Shown in pieces: positions 1 through 8,969 of a stretch of 64,000 bases of DNA (positions are counted from its first letter, which is position 1; the number at the start of each line of letters is the position of its first letter). Location of the stretch: positions 225,538 to 289,537 of the forward strand of contig NZ_JADFBY010000005.1 in NCBI RefSeq assembly GCF_015223065.1. Reading direction: 5' to 3'. A program made the position numbers and the translations under genes. The DNA is from Mucilaginibacter sp. JRF. GTDB lineage: Bacteria > Bacteroidota > Bacteroidia > Sphingobacteriales > Sphingobacteriaceae. Below the pieces are notes generated by a model, which worked only from the letters and a program-made list of their open reading frames with translations, was not told the DNA's origin and did no database searches.

Positions 1-665
1 GTTTCAGAAAGTTCTGCCCGTGGTTCCGCGAATTGGCTTTCCGTCATCATGGTTTTCACGATGACGGGAAAGTAGTCAAGCCTTCCATAAGGCCGGTCGC
101 TGATCCAATGGAACAAGTTCTTATATTTTTCTATCTTTTCATTGGGAAGCAGCGATAAGCCTATCTTCACGAATGCCTTGTAAACATTTAAAGGTATATA
201 AGGCGGATTTCTGAAGGTAAGGGTCATAACTTTTTTTTCATGGTCGATCTGATAATCATCCAACGAACCTAAAACAATTTCTTTTTGATTGTTAACTTCT
301 GTTCTAATGGTCGTTCGCTTATCTACACTATCGGTTTGCGACCTGGATTGAAATACCGGGACTTTTCTCTTTCCCTTTACGCCGAGCATTGTTAAGTAGG
401 GACGAAGGTATATGGCCAGATGGGATTCATACTTACTGAATAGGTTGTTACAGCTATCACACTCTTCCGAATACACAAAATCATTCCGGCCCATCAATTC
501 CGGTACTAAATGTGCATCGTTACCAAAAGTAACCTCGGGGGACGATTTTCCGCAAAACCGGCATGATACTACTTCCGAATTAGTTTCGGAACGCTTTTTT
601 GCTTTTCCGATCAACTTATAATTTCTATAAAAATGCTCGATATCTTTCTTCAGTAGCCTGTACAT
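1..665 (-). CDS. HNH endonuclease, C-terminal part outside window
   Basis: Partial gene: the start lies at 665 and the reading frame stays open to the window edge, giving about 221 residues. It carries a zinc-supported HNH nuclease core: CRFC at residues 35-38, AHLVPE at 51-56 (H52 as general base) and ECDSCN at 68-73 (N73). This spacing matches HNH_5-like endonucleases, which cut DNA using one metal ion. Its ATG overlaps the TAA of the upstream gene by one base (TAATG), so translation is probably coupled. The region after the HNH core is similar in pattern to the upstream protein, so the two are paralogues. It is the third known gene of the leftward operon. Target and cleavage specificity cannot be read from sequence. 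Confidence 0.75.
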   Translation of the reverse strand, partial: MYRLLKKDIEHFYRNYKLIGKAKKRSETNSEVVSCRFCGKSSPEVTFGNDAHLVPELMGRNDFVYSEECDSCNNLFSKYESHLAIYLRPYLTMLGVKGKRKVPVFQSRSQTDSVDKRTTIRTEVNNQKEIVLGSLDDYQIDHEKKVMTLTFRNPPYIPLNVYKAFVKIGLSLLPNEKIEKYKNLFHWISDRPYGRLDYFPVIVKTMMTESQFAEPRAELSE

Positions 666-1948
666 TACTTTTCTTTAGGAATTTTGATTTCGAAATTGAT
701 TTGTAATTTAATTTGTGTTGTTACACTGAAGTCGATGAATTTCCATTTCCTTCCTTTTCGCATCGTGTTAAATGATGACCAGTAATGTTGATACGCATTT
801 GCTTTCACGAATTTTTGGTTATCTTTTGCACTAAAGGGCACGATAAATACAAATACGTTGTGCGCATAATGGAATTCGCCGATCATGTATGGTAACGAAA
901 GATTTTCATCTTTACGGGTATAGGTTAATAACAATGATGTATCGGTGAAAAACTGGTTATCCTGCAATAACGCGATCTTTGGTAACTTTTTCTCGTTCCA
1001 GTCCCCATTGATCCAATTGACCGTTTCTTCAAAATCAACACAAGCGCTGCTGGGTATGACACTTATCACGAATTTGCAAAGCGATTTATAAACATCCTGC
1101 GGTATGAAGCCTTCCCTTAAATTCAGATCGACTTTAAAACTTTTCGGTTCAACGGCATCTGTAAGCGCGGGAACATCTTTTTCCAACTTGATACTTACTG
1201 TTTTTGTATCTGAGCGCATGCTGAAGTCCAGGCCTTTTAACTTCTTTTTTCCTCCCTTGCCGTCAAGACCAAAAAGTGATCGGTAAGGGCTCAGATATTG
1301 AATGAGGGATGGCTCTATACCTGTACTGAAACGTTCGTTGCAAGCATCGCATTCTTCCAGCAGCACCGTCGTTTTATTCCCTAATGCTTCAGATATCGCA
1401 TGCGCCTTATTCTTAAATGAAACTTCGTGGCCGAATTTATTGCGTTCGCCCTGCTTGGACTGACAAAACCGGCATATTCTTAACGACCTTACCGGCTGCC
1501 CGATCTTTAAATAATGCTGTCCGTAAACGTTAAGATTATAACTGGAAAAGACCGCCGGGGGCAATAAGCCATCCTGGTAGTTTTCATAAGCGATACCTGC
1601 TGACTGATGCTTTTTAGCCAAAAAATCCCAGTATTGATGTATGATGGCGGTATCGGTTAATATTCCTTTATGGATCAGAAAATAGTGATTGGTGGTTAGT
1701 CTGGCGAAGAACCGTAATACTTCATGAAACTGCGGATGCTCATTCTGGTGTTCCTGAACGAAATCCTTTAAACTTTGCAGGAAATAAGGAGTATTTTGTT
1801 GCACTGCTTCCAATACCCACATCTCCTCTTTTTCATGATAGCGTTTCTCAAATAAGGATAGAAAAACATGATAGGGTATTTCTTCATTTGGAAATGCGAT
1901 GTGCGAACTTTTTTGAAGCGATATAAAAGTTAGTTTGATGATGTCCAT
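665..1948 (-). CDS. HNH endonuclease family protein with N-terminal extension
   Basis: 427-residue protein. An HNH core begins at C159-R-F-C162, continues with the AHAIS segment (H183) and ends with ECDACN (C200, C203, N204). This is the same arrangement as in the downstream gene, but preceded by about 150 residues of unrecognised, mostly helical sequence. After the core, a region with the pattern 'IPxDVYKSLxKFxISxIP' matches 'IPLNVYKAFVKIGLSLLP' in the downstream protein, which shows the two are paralogues. It starts 2 bases after the stop of the ApeA-like gene and ends overlapping the next start, so the three genes are surely one transcript. Likely a DNase effector. The N-terminal extension could be a sensor or targeting part (inference). 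Confidence 0.75.
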   Translation of the reverse strand: MDIIKLTFISLQKSSHIAFPNEEIPYHVFLSLFEKRYHEKEEMWVLEAVQQNTPYFLQSLKDFVQEHQNEHPQFHEVLRFFARLTTNHYFLIHKGILTDTAIIHQYWDFLAKKHQSAGIAYENYQDGLLPPAVFSSYNLNVYGQHYLKIGQPVRSLRICRFCQSKQGERNKFGHEVSFKNKAHAISEALGNKTTVLLEECDACNERFSTGIEPSLIQYLSPYRSLFGLDGKGGKKKLKGLDFSMRSDTKTVSIKLEKDVPALTDAVEPKSFKVDLNLREGFIPQDVYKSLCKFVISVIPSSACVDFEETVNWINGDWNEKKLPKIALLQDNQFFTDTSLLLTYTRKDENLSLPYMIGEFHYAHNVFVFIVPFSAKDNQKFVKANAYQHYWSSFNTMRKGRKWKFIDFSVTTQIKLQINFEIKIPKEK

Positions 1949-1950
1949 TA

Positions 1951-3375
1951 TTAATCGGAAAATTGAACGTGGTTGGGCAAAATCAAATAGATCCTTTTCT
2001 CTATGGTTGCTTTAGGCACTTTCAAGTAAAGCAGTAAATAGTACTCTAAGATGATTTTGAGTTTCATGTTAGCTTGCCTTAATAGCAGGGTATCGTTGAT
2101 AAGTGCGTTACTCGCCATATCCGCCTCATGTACAAGATAATGCCTCGCGCTCAGCGTTTGTTCGGTAAAGATCTCGGAGTCTCTTGTTAGCTTAGTAAGT
2201 ATCTCACTATCATCGATCAGTTTGATCAACTTGTCCCTGATCCGGAACGCCTTTAATTTGGTTCCTTTCCTGAAGGTTAATAAAAAATCGATTTGGTGCT
2301 GTTTAATACCGGGCAAGGCGATCACTTCTTTAGCGACCTTGGACAGTTCCCCGATTTGTGAGTTAATTGCCTGATGGGTTTTATTAAACATGATCTCTAT
2401 CGCAGCGACCAATGATAAAAGGTCTTGCTCTGGATCATCTTTATCGTTTTCGATGAAATTAAGGTAGTGTCTGAGTGGCAATTCAATGTCAGGGTAAAGC
2501 GCCATGAAAATATTAAAATAATTATGCTGTACCAGGTCGTTAAGATAGAGCATACGGTTTTTGGGTGGAAATCCGCCCGGATAATAAATGTTTCGCTTGT
2601 TAAAGTCGACATCGAAACTATGCCATTTTTGCTGGCTCGCATTGATGCGGATATTTTCCAACCCTAAATAGGTCCCTGTCATCAGCGTGAAAAAAGTGCG
2701 GCTCTTTTTTAAAAAAGTGTGCATCTCAGGAAATGTCAAAGGCGTATCAAAAATGAATTTAAAGCAATATGACTTTTCAATACGAAGCGAGTTTCTGGGC
2801 ATCAGCGGAAGATCTCCAAAAGACCCGGTGTATTGTAATTTACCGCCCGAAAATGGAATATCTAGAGGGGGCTTACCTTGAAGCGTATACGTTAGAGTAT
2901 CTCCTTTTTTTTCTAAATAGTCGTCATCTGTAAAATGCACTTCCCGAAAATTAGAAGTGAAATTGTCTCCCTCATCCAACTCTTCTGAAAATTGTGGCAA
3001 GAATTTTAATTGATGGCATCGGAAACGTTCATTTCCCAAGAAGAAATGATTGGCTGAAATAATATAACGCTCACAGTGTAACCTAATGGTTGTACTTTTT
3101 CGGTTCAAGGATTTCGGGTCGCTGTCATGACTTAAATTTTCATAATGTTCAACCCGCAATTGGAATAAAGATAAGCATTCTCTGGAAGTGGTATAACCCT
3201 GAATAACGGCAATGGCCTGATGGTAATTGATCTGCCACATGGGCAGCTCTAAACAGGCGATCATGCCATGTAATTTCAGCTTGATCTGATCTTTTGATAC
3301 GTTAATGGTCAATTCACCAAATACCTGACTATCCGGTTGACTTGGGTCCCAGAAATATCCGGTTATAATCTCCAT
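1951..3375 (-). CDS. ApeA-like HEPN-domain protein
   Basis: 474 residues. The N-terminus (GYFW at residues 6-9, followed by a beta-rich region with FGELTI at 19-24 and KLKLHG at 32-37) resembles the ApeA N-terminal domain. The C-terminal part has the helical pattern of ApeA-type HEPN domains, including LLSLVAAIEIMF at about 319-330 and the catalytic motif R411-H-Y-L-V-H416, a match to the HEPN RNase signature R-(N/H/D)-x3-H. ApeA is a known single-gene anti-phage protein of the HEPN family, and HEPN proteins generally act as RNases. Here the gene heads an operon with two HNH genes, which is not the arrangement described for ApeA. Domain assignment is by motif only. The ATG at 3375 is preceded by no strong Shine-Dalgarno, as is usual in Bacteroidota. 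Confidence 0.7.
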   Translation of the reverse strand: MEIITGYFWDPSQPDSQVFGELTINVSKDQIKLKLHGMIACLELPMWQINYHQAIAVIQGYTTSRECLSLFQLRVEHYENLSHDSDPKSLNRKSTTIRLHCERYIISANHFFLGNERFRCHQLKFLPQFSEELDEGDNFTSNFREVHFTDDDYLEKKGDTLTYTLQGKPPLDIPFSGGKLQYTGSFGDLPLMPRNSLRIEKSYCFKFIFDTPLTFPEMHTFLKKSRTFFTLMTGTYLGLENIRINASQQKWHSFDVDFNKRNIYYPGGFPPKNRMLYLNDLVQHNYFNIFMALYPDIELPLRHYLNFIENDKDDPEQDLLSLVAAIEIMFNKTHQAINSQIGELSKVAKEVIALPGIKQHQIDFLLTFRKGTKLKAFRIRDKLIKLIDDSEILTKLTRDSEIFTEQTLSARHYLVHEADMASNALINDTLLLRQANMKLKIILEYYLLLYLKVPKATIEKRIYLILPNHVQFSD

Positions 3376-3572
3376 TGCTTTAAAAATATTGCTGTAGTGA
3401 TAAATGTAAAGATTGTATAATCCATAAGCAACAGAGCGATATCAACCTATTTCTTAACAGGCTGTTGCCTGCGGCCAGGCTTTCGTAAATATCATTACCA
3501 CGCTCTCCATCATTGACCGTTCTATCCTTTATCTGTTTAGATAACGGAATTAAGATTTTAAAAATGCCCGGC

Positions 3573-3591
3573 GGGCCGGCGATGCCGGCCC
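3573..3591. repeat. GC-rich perfect hairpin
   Basis: Perfect inverted repeat GGGCCGGC / GCCGGCCC with a three-base loop (GAT). It stands out in very AT-rich surroundings. It is a strong structure in either strand, lacks a following T-run and so is not a simple terminator. It could be a REP-like palindrome. Confidence 0.6.
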
Positions 3592-3596
3592 AGGTA

Positions 3597-3646
3597 CGCC
3601 CCCTTTTTACATTGCTGATGACAATTAGCGGTGTAAACAGGGGGCG
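3597..3646. repeat. 15-bp inverted repeat, 14 of 15 matched
   Basis: Arms at 3597-3611 and 3632-3646 (CGCCCCCTTTTTACA against its reverse complement with one mismatch) are separated by 20 bases. On the plus strand the right arm is followed by TTTT, so it could stop rightward transcription, but no rightward gene lies upstream of it. It sits directly beside the 3573-3591 hairpin. Together they look like a small palindromic element or a remnant of one. Confidence 0.55.
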
Positions 3647-3860
3647 TTTTGATTGATAAGATTGAAGTATTGAATAGTAAATCTGTACCATATTATTTCA
3701 TTATAATAATCATTAACTTTACTACATAAATCTTATCAATATACTTCTCAAATCTTCTCAGCACGAAATTCGTGAGTTTTCCCTGAGTATTAGGTCTTAT
3801 ATTGTTAACCATATATTTCATTTTTTTTATCGTGTTGCTTGCTAAAAAATAAACTACTTT

Positions 3861-5861
3861 ATGTTAATAAGTAAATTAAAAATCAAAGGATTCCGGTCAT
3901 TTGGAGAAAAGGTCACAATAGAAATCAAAAAAGATCTGGCCGCATTTATAGGGCTGAATAGTTCAGGTAAAACTTCGGCATTGGAGGCTTTAAGGAAATT
4001 ATTTGGCTTACATAGCGAACGCGATATACGCTTTCAGGATTTTCATATCGGTAAGGATGAAAGCCCTGAAGACTTTGATTCCCGAGAGTTATTTATAGAA
4101 GTGCGACTGGATTTCTCAGAGGCGGAAAAAGAAAATATCCCTCATTTCTTTAGTTACATGGTTGTCGATGAGGAAGGTGCTGATCCCTATGTTCGCATCA
4201 GGCTTGAAGCTAACTGGAAGAAAATCGATTACGAGCCGGAAGGTAGCGTTGATATTAAAACGTATTTTATTAAAGTAGGCGACGAAGAAGAAAGTGAAGA
4301 AATTAAGCAGCCAATCCCATCGCATTTCAAATCAATATTTCAAATACTTTACGTTCCAGCAATTCGTCGGCCAGCCGAACAGCTAAAGTATGCTTCTGGT
4401 AGTATTCTATACCGGGTATTGCGGAAAATAAATTTCAAAGATGAATTCAAGGAAAAGTTTGATGAAAAGATCGCTGAAATTAATGACGATTTCAGGGGGT
4501 TACCGGAATTGGAGATCGTGCAAAAAGCAATAAATGGCTATTGGGACAAATTTCACAAAGATGAACGATATAAAGAAACCTCACTCGGCTTTGGCGGGAG
4601 TGACTTTGATTCAATACTAAAAAAACTTGAAATTTCCTTTAGTCCAACCCCTGTCCATCGAAAATTCAATGTGGATGAATTAGGTGAAGGATATCGCTCA
4701 TTGTTCTATCTCACGCTTGTATGCGCACTTTTAGAGATCGAAGAAAAGCTGGCAAAAGACGATAAAGAAGAAGAAACCATAGGCATTGATCGGCCACTAA
4801 TGACTATCTTGGCTATTGAAGAGCCGGAGAATCATATTGCCCCGCAACTATTGGGGAGGGTTATAAAAATCTTGAACACAATCGCGAAAAAGGCGAATTG
4901 CCAGGTCTTATTATCTTCTCATACCTCCGCCATCGTTAAGCGGCTCGACCCGGAATCTATTCATCATTTTAGAATTACGGAACTTTTTCAAACCCAGGTA
5001 AACGGGATTGTTTTACCTAAGAAAACAACTGAGGCTTATAAATTTATTAAGGAAGCCGTATACAATTACCCTGAAATATATTTTTCAAAATTGGTAGTCA
5101 TTGGGGAAGGTGATAGTGAGGATGTTATTTTCAATCGTTTAATGGAGGTCAAGGACACTGATTTTGACGATAATATAATAACATTCGCTCCGCTGGGGCA
5201 TCGTTTTGTAAATCACATTTGGAGGTTATTGGAAACGTTACATATTCCTTACATAACCTTATTGGATCTTGACATTGAGCGAGAAGGTGGTGGTTGGGGA
5301 AGGGTAAAATATGCACTCCAGCAATTACTGAAGATAGGTGTCGAAAAGAAAAAAATATTAGGACTTAAAGGCGGTTCGATTTTGTCTGATGAACGATTGG
5401 ATGGAATGCATAAATGGGAGTTAAAAACAGACGATGATGTTGACTCCTTAATGGGATGGGTAAACATGCTAAAAAAGTATGATATCTATTACTCCTCACC
5501 ATTAGATTTAGATTTTCTGATGCTTGAGCATTATCCTGATTTTTACAAGTCAGCGATACCAAAAGGCGGCGGGCCTGAAATTCCTGATGCAGAGGAAGAT
5601 TACGATGCTTTCGAAATCAAATTGAATTCCGCAATACAGGCAACCCTGAAATCGGATAAAGCTACCGCCATAACCTATAATGAGGATCAAAAAGAATTGA
5701 TGATTTGGTATAATTATCATTTCTTGGGGCGCGGTAAACCGTCAACACATATACATGCCTTATCACTAATGACGGATAAGGAGTTACTGGATAACCTTCC
5801 CGATGTATTTAATCAGATTTTTAAAAAAATTACCAAGCAACTAGAGATCCCAGCTAAATGA
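3861..5861 (+). CDS. OLD-family ATP-dependent endonuclease (GajA-like)
   Basis: 666 residues. The N-terminal half is an ABC-type ATPase: Walker A G31-LNSSGKT-S39, a Walker B region LAIEEPEN near 317, and a switch histidine in LLSSHTS near 353. The C-terminal half is a TOPRIM nuclease: GEGDSE at about 415-420, then LLDLDIEREGGGWGR near 465. This layout is that of class 2 OLD nucleases, including GajA of the Gabija anti-phage system, which pair with a UvrD-like helicase. The next gene is exactly such a helicase and its ATG overlaps this stop codon (ATGA). GajA is usually nearer 580 residues, so this is a longer relative. Expected role: ATP-regulated DNA nicking or cleavage, probably against invading DNA. 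Confidence 0.85.
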   Translation: MLISKLKIKGFRSFGEKVTIEIKKDLAAFIGLNSSGKTSALEALRKLFGLHSERDIRFQDFHIGKDESPEDFDSRELFIEVRLDFSEAEKENIPHFFSYMVVDEEGADPYVRIRLEANWKKIDYEPEGSVDIKTYFIKVGDEEESEEIKQPIPSHFKSIFQILYVPAIRRPAEQLKYASGSILYRVLRKINFKDEFKEKFDEKIAEINDDFRGLPELEIVQKAINGYWDKFHKDERYKETSLGFGGSDFDSILKKLEISFSPTPVHRKFNVDELGEGYRSLFYLTLVCALLEIEEKLAKDDKEEETIGIDRPLMTILAIEEPENHIAPQLLGRVIKILNTIAKKANCQVLLSSHTSAIVKRLDPESIHHFRITELFQTQVNGIVLPKKTTEAYKFIKEAVYNYPEIYFSKLVVIGEGDSEDVIFNRLMEVKDTDFDDNIITFAPLGHRFVNHIWRLLETLHIPYITLLDLDIEREGGGWGRVKYALQQLLKIGVEKKKILGLKGGSILSDERLDGMHKWELKTDDDVDSLMGWVNMLKKYDIYYSSPLDLDFLMLEHYPDFYKSAIPKGGGPEIPDAEEDYDAFEIKLNSAIQATLKSDKATAITYNEDQKELMIWYNYHFLGRGKPSTHIHALSLMTDKELLDNLPDVFNQIFKKITKQLEIPAK

Positions 5862-7723
5862 TTATGGCAGTAAATAAAGATGTTTGGATACCGGCAGACG
5901 GTTTTGAACTCGAAGCAAATGCTTTGGCGGTAATTAAATCAGAGATAAATTCACTTGTCCTTGCCGGGCCTGGTGCTGGAAAAACCGAGTTGCTTGCACA
6001 AAAAGCAAGCTATTTATTACAGACTAATCAATGTAAATTTCCTACTAGAATTCTTGCGATCAGTTTTAAACGCGATGCAGCATTCAATCTAAAAGAACGG
6101 GTTAAAATGCGTTGTGGGGATGAGTTATCAAAACGGTTTGATTCAATTACGTTCGATTCCTTTGCTAAACAAATTTTGGATAGGTTTAGATTGGCATTGC
6201 CTAATGATTATTCGATAAGCGGGGATTACGAGATCGCGATGAAGGATAATGAAACACTTAATTATTACCAGACTATTGATCCGGATACAAATTATGAAGT
6301 CAGAGGAGCGGCAGCACCTGTGGCCTTGAAAAATCATACCGGTGATAAGCTGCCATTAGATAAAAGGGGAGCTTCAAAAAAAATCAGGCATGAAGTCTGG
6401 CAACAAATGCTAAATGCAACTCCTTCTCAGCTGAATTTTAAAATGATCATGCGACTTGCGGAATTAATCGTCGCCAAAAATCCTAAGATCAAATCATACC
6501 TACAAGAAACGTACCCCTATGTTTTTTTAGATGAATTTCAAGATGCAACGGGTTTACAGTATGATTTTTTTAAAACTTGTTTTTTAGATAGCGATAGTCA
6601 ATATACAGCTGTTGGTGATGATAAACAACGGATTATGCTTTGGGCCGGAGCGTTAGATGCAGTCTTTGATGATTTCATGTCTGATACCGAAGCAGCTCGT
6701 GTTCCGCTTCAGATGAATTTTCGCTGTGCACCAAGACTAGTTAGCTTACTTAACCATTTAACAGAGCACCTTTTAGGAAAAACGGATTTTGCCATTCCCT
6801 CACCTAAATGGAAGGGTGGTGAGGGCGATTGTTTTTTTTGGATTTTCGATAACCCTACCGCCGAAACAGCTGCATTATTTACCGAAGTAAAAAAATGGAT
6901 TGAGGAAGATGGTTTACGGCCAAGAGATATATGCATTCTGGTTAAACAAAAATTGGAAAACTACGCTGGAGGGCTTATCAGGTTTTTCAATGAGAATGGT
7001 ATAAAAGCGCGGGATGAAAACGCATACCAGGATCTTTTAACTCAAGACATTACGATATACATCATCCATACACTTTATACGATTTATAAGAAAAAGTCTT
7101 CCGAATCTAAGTCCTTGGCATTTGGCTTTTTAAGCAACGTTTTTACCGAGTTTGAAGACGAACAATTGATGAGGTTAGAGGCTATTTTTTATCGGTTCAT
7201 AAAAAACTGCCAAAAAGATTATAAATCTGAAAAACTGGATGTAGCTCAGCTGAAAGTTCTTGTTGAATCTATTGTGGAGTTTGCCGGATATGATAGAATT
7301 CGAGCATTTTATCCCGCCTATAAAAACTTAAAGTATTTTAAAGGACTCGTCGCTGAACTTGTTGAAAAATTGGGTGAAAGTTTTGAGGTAACAAAGAATA
7401 TCCTCAGCGCTTTAGATCAGTTGATCGGAAATGATACCATACCGGTAATGACAGTTCACAAAAGCAAAGGCCTCGAATATCACACCGTTATTTTTATTGG
7501 TCTGGAAGACGGTGCATTTTGGAAATTTCAGGAAAACCCTGACGAGGATAAATGTACCTTTTTTGTAGCGCTTTCAAGAGCGAAAGAGCGCGTAATCTTT
7601 ACATTCAGTAAAGAACGGCCGAACCAATACGGTCGTATGTTCGTGCAATCAATTGATAATATCCAAGTGATATTAGACGAACTGGAGAACTCAGGAATAG
7701 TAACAATTGAAGAAAAAAATTAG
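5858..7723 (+). CDS. UvrD/Rep-family superfamily 1 helicase (GajB-like)
   Basis: 621 residues with the superfamily 1A helicase motifs in order: motif I LAGPGAGKT at 35-43, motif II VFLDEFQD near 221-228, motif III VGDDKQRIMLWAGA near 250, motif IV-type MNFRCAPR, motif V VMTVHKSKGLEYH near 528-540 and motif VI VALSRAKER near 569. This is an ATP-driven 3'-5' DNA translocase. It overlaps the OLD gene by four bases, the pairing seen in Gabija (GajA/GajB), where the helicase-like partner responds to DNA ends or gaps. It is larger than the roughly 500-residue GajB. Only one base separates it from the sbcD start, so it is co-transcribed with SbcCD. Confidence 0.88.
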   Translation: MIMAVNKDVWIPADGFELEANALAVIKSEINSLVLAGPGAGKTELLAQKASYLLQTNQCKFPTRILAISFKRDAAFNLKERVKMRCGDELSKRFDSITFDSFAKQILDRFRLALPNDYSISGDYEIAMKDNETLNYYQTIDPDTNYEVRGAAAPVALKNHTGDKLPLDKRGASKKIRHEVWQQMLNATPSQLNFKMIMRLAELIVAKNPKIKSYLQETYPYVFLDEFQDATGLQYDFFKTCFLDSDSQYTAVGDDKQRIMLWAGALDAVFDDFMSDTEAARVPLQMNFRCAPRLVSLLNHLTEHLLGKTDFAIPSPKWKGGEGDCFFWIFDNPTAETAALFTEVKKWIEEDGLRPRDICILVKQKLENYAGGLIRFFNENGIKARDENAYQDLLTQDITIYIIHTLYTIYKKKSSESKSLAFGFLSNVFTEFEDEQLMRLEAIFYRFIKNCQKDYKSEKLDVAQLKVLVESIVEFAGYDRIRAFYPAYKNLKYFKGLVAELVEKLGESFEVTKNILSALDQLIGNDTIPVMTVHKSKGLEYHTVIFIGLEDGAFWKFQENPDEDKCTFFVALSRAKERVIFTFSKERPNQYGRMFVQSIDNIQVILDELENSGIVTIEEKN

Positions 7724-7724
7724 G

Positions 7725-8969
7725 ATGAAATTTATTCATACGGCCGATTGGCATTTAGGCCAGTTATTTCACGAATACGATAGGACTTACGAACATCAGC
7801 AATTTTTAAATCGGCTTATCGAAGTAATCAAAGAACAAAAAACTGATGTTCTGTTGATCAGTGGGGATGTCTTTGATTTATCGAACCCGTCAGCATTGAC
7901 AGTTAGAATGTTTTATACTTTTCTAAACAGGGCTAGTCGTGTAAGTAAAGATCTTCAAATCATTATTACTGCTGGTAACCACGATTCACCATCTCGATTA
8001 GAGTCGCCACAGCCTTTACTTGAATCATCAAATATTCACATTGTCGGAACAGTTGAAAAAAAGGCTGATGGAAGCATAAACTTTGAAAAGCTTATCATCC
8101 CTTTAAAAAACAAGGAAGGCGAAACAGAGGCGCTATGTTTGGCAATTCCGTTCCTAAGAATGGGTGATTACCCTGTTGTAGCCGAATGCAGCGATCCTTA
8201 TGCCGAAGGTGTAGCCGAATTATATCGCCAGGTTACTAGTAACGCAGTATCACAATTGGAGCAAGGTCAATCTTTAATCGCAATGGGGCATTTATATGCC
8301 GCTGGGGCAGAGCGATCCGGCAACGATGAACAAGAGCGGCCGATTTTAGGAAATATTGAATGTGTAACAGCTTCGGCATTTCCCGTTGAACTAAAATATG
8401 TTGCGCTCGGACATATACACAAGGCGCAGAAGATCGGCGGCCTTGACCATATCCGATATTGCGGAAGTCCTATTCCGATGTCTTTCTCTGAAGTAAATTA
8501 CACACACCAGGTTCTTTCATTTGATCTTACAGGCGGTATAATCCAAAATCTGGAAGCAGTTGAAATCCCGGCTGCAATCCCACTTTTGAGAGTTCCTGAG
8601 CGTCACAAGCCATTGCATGAAGTCCTTCTTGCGATAAGTGAATTGCCTGACAATGATGGGGACATAAACATTGCGCCATATTTAGAAGCTAAAATATTAC
8701 TTGAAGGCCCTGAACCCGGTTTACGCCATAAAATTGAGATGGCCTTAAAAGGAAAGCGTGCTAGGCTCGCAAAGATCGATGTTAAGCATCCTGCCTTATC
8801 AGTTGCTGGTGAAACTACGCTGATTACCAGTAAAAAACTGGAAGAGATCAAACCTATTGAAATCTTTAACAAGGTCTATGAATCAAAATACAATGTCGCC
8901 GTTCCGGAGGTTCTGACGACCCTTTTTAATCAAGTCTATCAGGAAGCTTCCCATATTGAAAATAAATGA
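7725..8969 (+). CDS. sbcD: SbcD-like nuclease subunit (Mre11 family)
   Basis: 414 residues from the ATG at 7725. A TTG 18 bases upstream is in frame, but MKFIHTADWHLG is the conserved family N-terminus. Calcineurin-like phosphoesterase motifs: D8-W-H10, G47-D48-V-F-D51, G84-N-H-D87, then GHLYAAGA and GHIHKAQ further on. These bind the two Mn ions of the nuclease site. A C-terminal SbcD domain follows. SbcD works with SbcC as a DNA-end and hairpin nuclease. One base after the helicase stop and overlapping sbcC by four bases, it is fixed in a four-gene operon. It could be the cell's only sbcD or a second, island-borne copy; the window cannot tell. Confidence 0.9.
   Translation: MKFIHTADWHLGQLFHEYDRTYEHQQFLNRLIEVIKEQKTDVLLISGDVFDLSNPSALTVRMFYTFLNRASRVSKDLQIIITAGNHDSPSRLESPQPLLESSNIHIVGTVEKKADGSINFEKLIIPLKNKEGETEALCLAIPFLRMGDYPVVAECSDPYAEGVAELYRQVTSNAVSQLEQGQSLIAMGHLYAAGAERSGNDEQERPILGNIECVTASAFPVELKYVALGHIHKAQKIGGLDHIRYCGSPIPMSFSEVNYTHQVLSFDLTGGIIQNLEAVEIPAAIPLLRVPERHKPLHEVLLAISELPDNDGDINIAPYLEAKILLEGPEPGLRHKIEMALKGKRARLAKIDVKHPALSVAGETTLITSKKLEEIKPIEIFNKVYESKYNVAVPEVLTTLFNQVYQEASHIENK

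Larger units (their letters stand above)
3376..3860. promoter_or_regulatory. Divergent intergenic region between two nuclease operons
   Basis: This 485-base region must hold promoters for both the leftward ApeA/HNH operon and the rightward OLD operon. On the plus strand TATATTTC at 3812-3819 is one base from the Bacteroidota -7 element TAnnTTTG and would give a leader of about 35 bases. A 13-base palindrome, CACGAA-A-TTCGTG, lies at 3762-3774, and CTTCTCA is repeated at 3744-3750 and 3754-3760 with a 10-base period. Both are plausible operator sites. Two strong hairpins lie at 3573-3646 and are listed separately. No transcription start can be proved from sequence. Confidence 0.4.

Noticed and set aside
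412..621. Plus-strand frame near the left edge
   Set aside because: It is antisense to the truncated HNH gene, which has clear zinc and catalytic motifs.
3380..3691. 103-codon reading frame on the minus strand directly upstream of the ApeA-like gene
   Set aside because: Sequence has no recognisable domain, runs through both strong hairpins and has unbalanced composition; more likely non-coding.
3861..7723. Calling the first two genes standard Gabija
   Set aside because: The pair fits the type, but both proteins are longer than usual and the operon continues into sbcCD, so the plain name could mislead.
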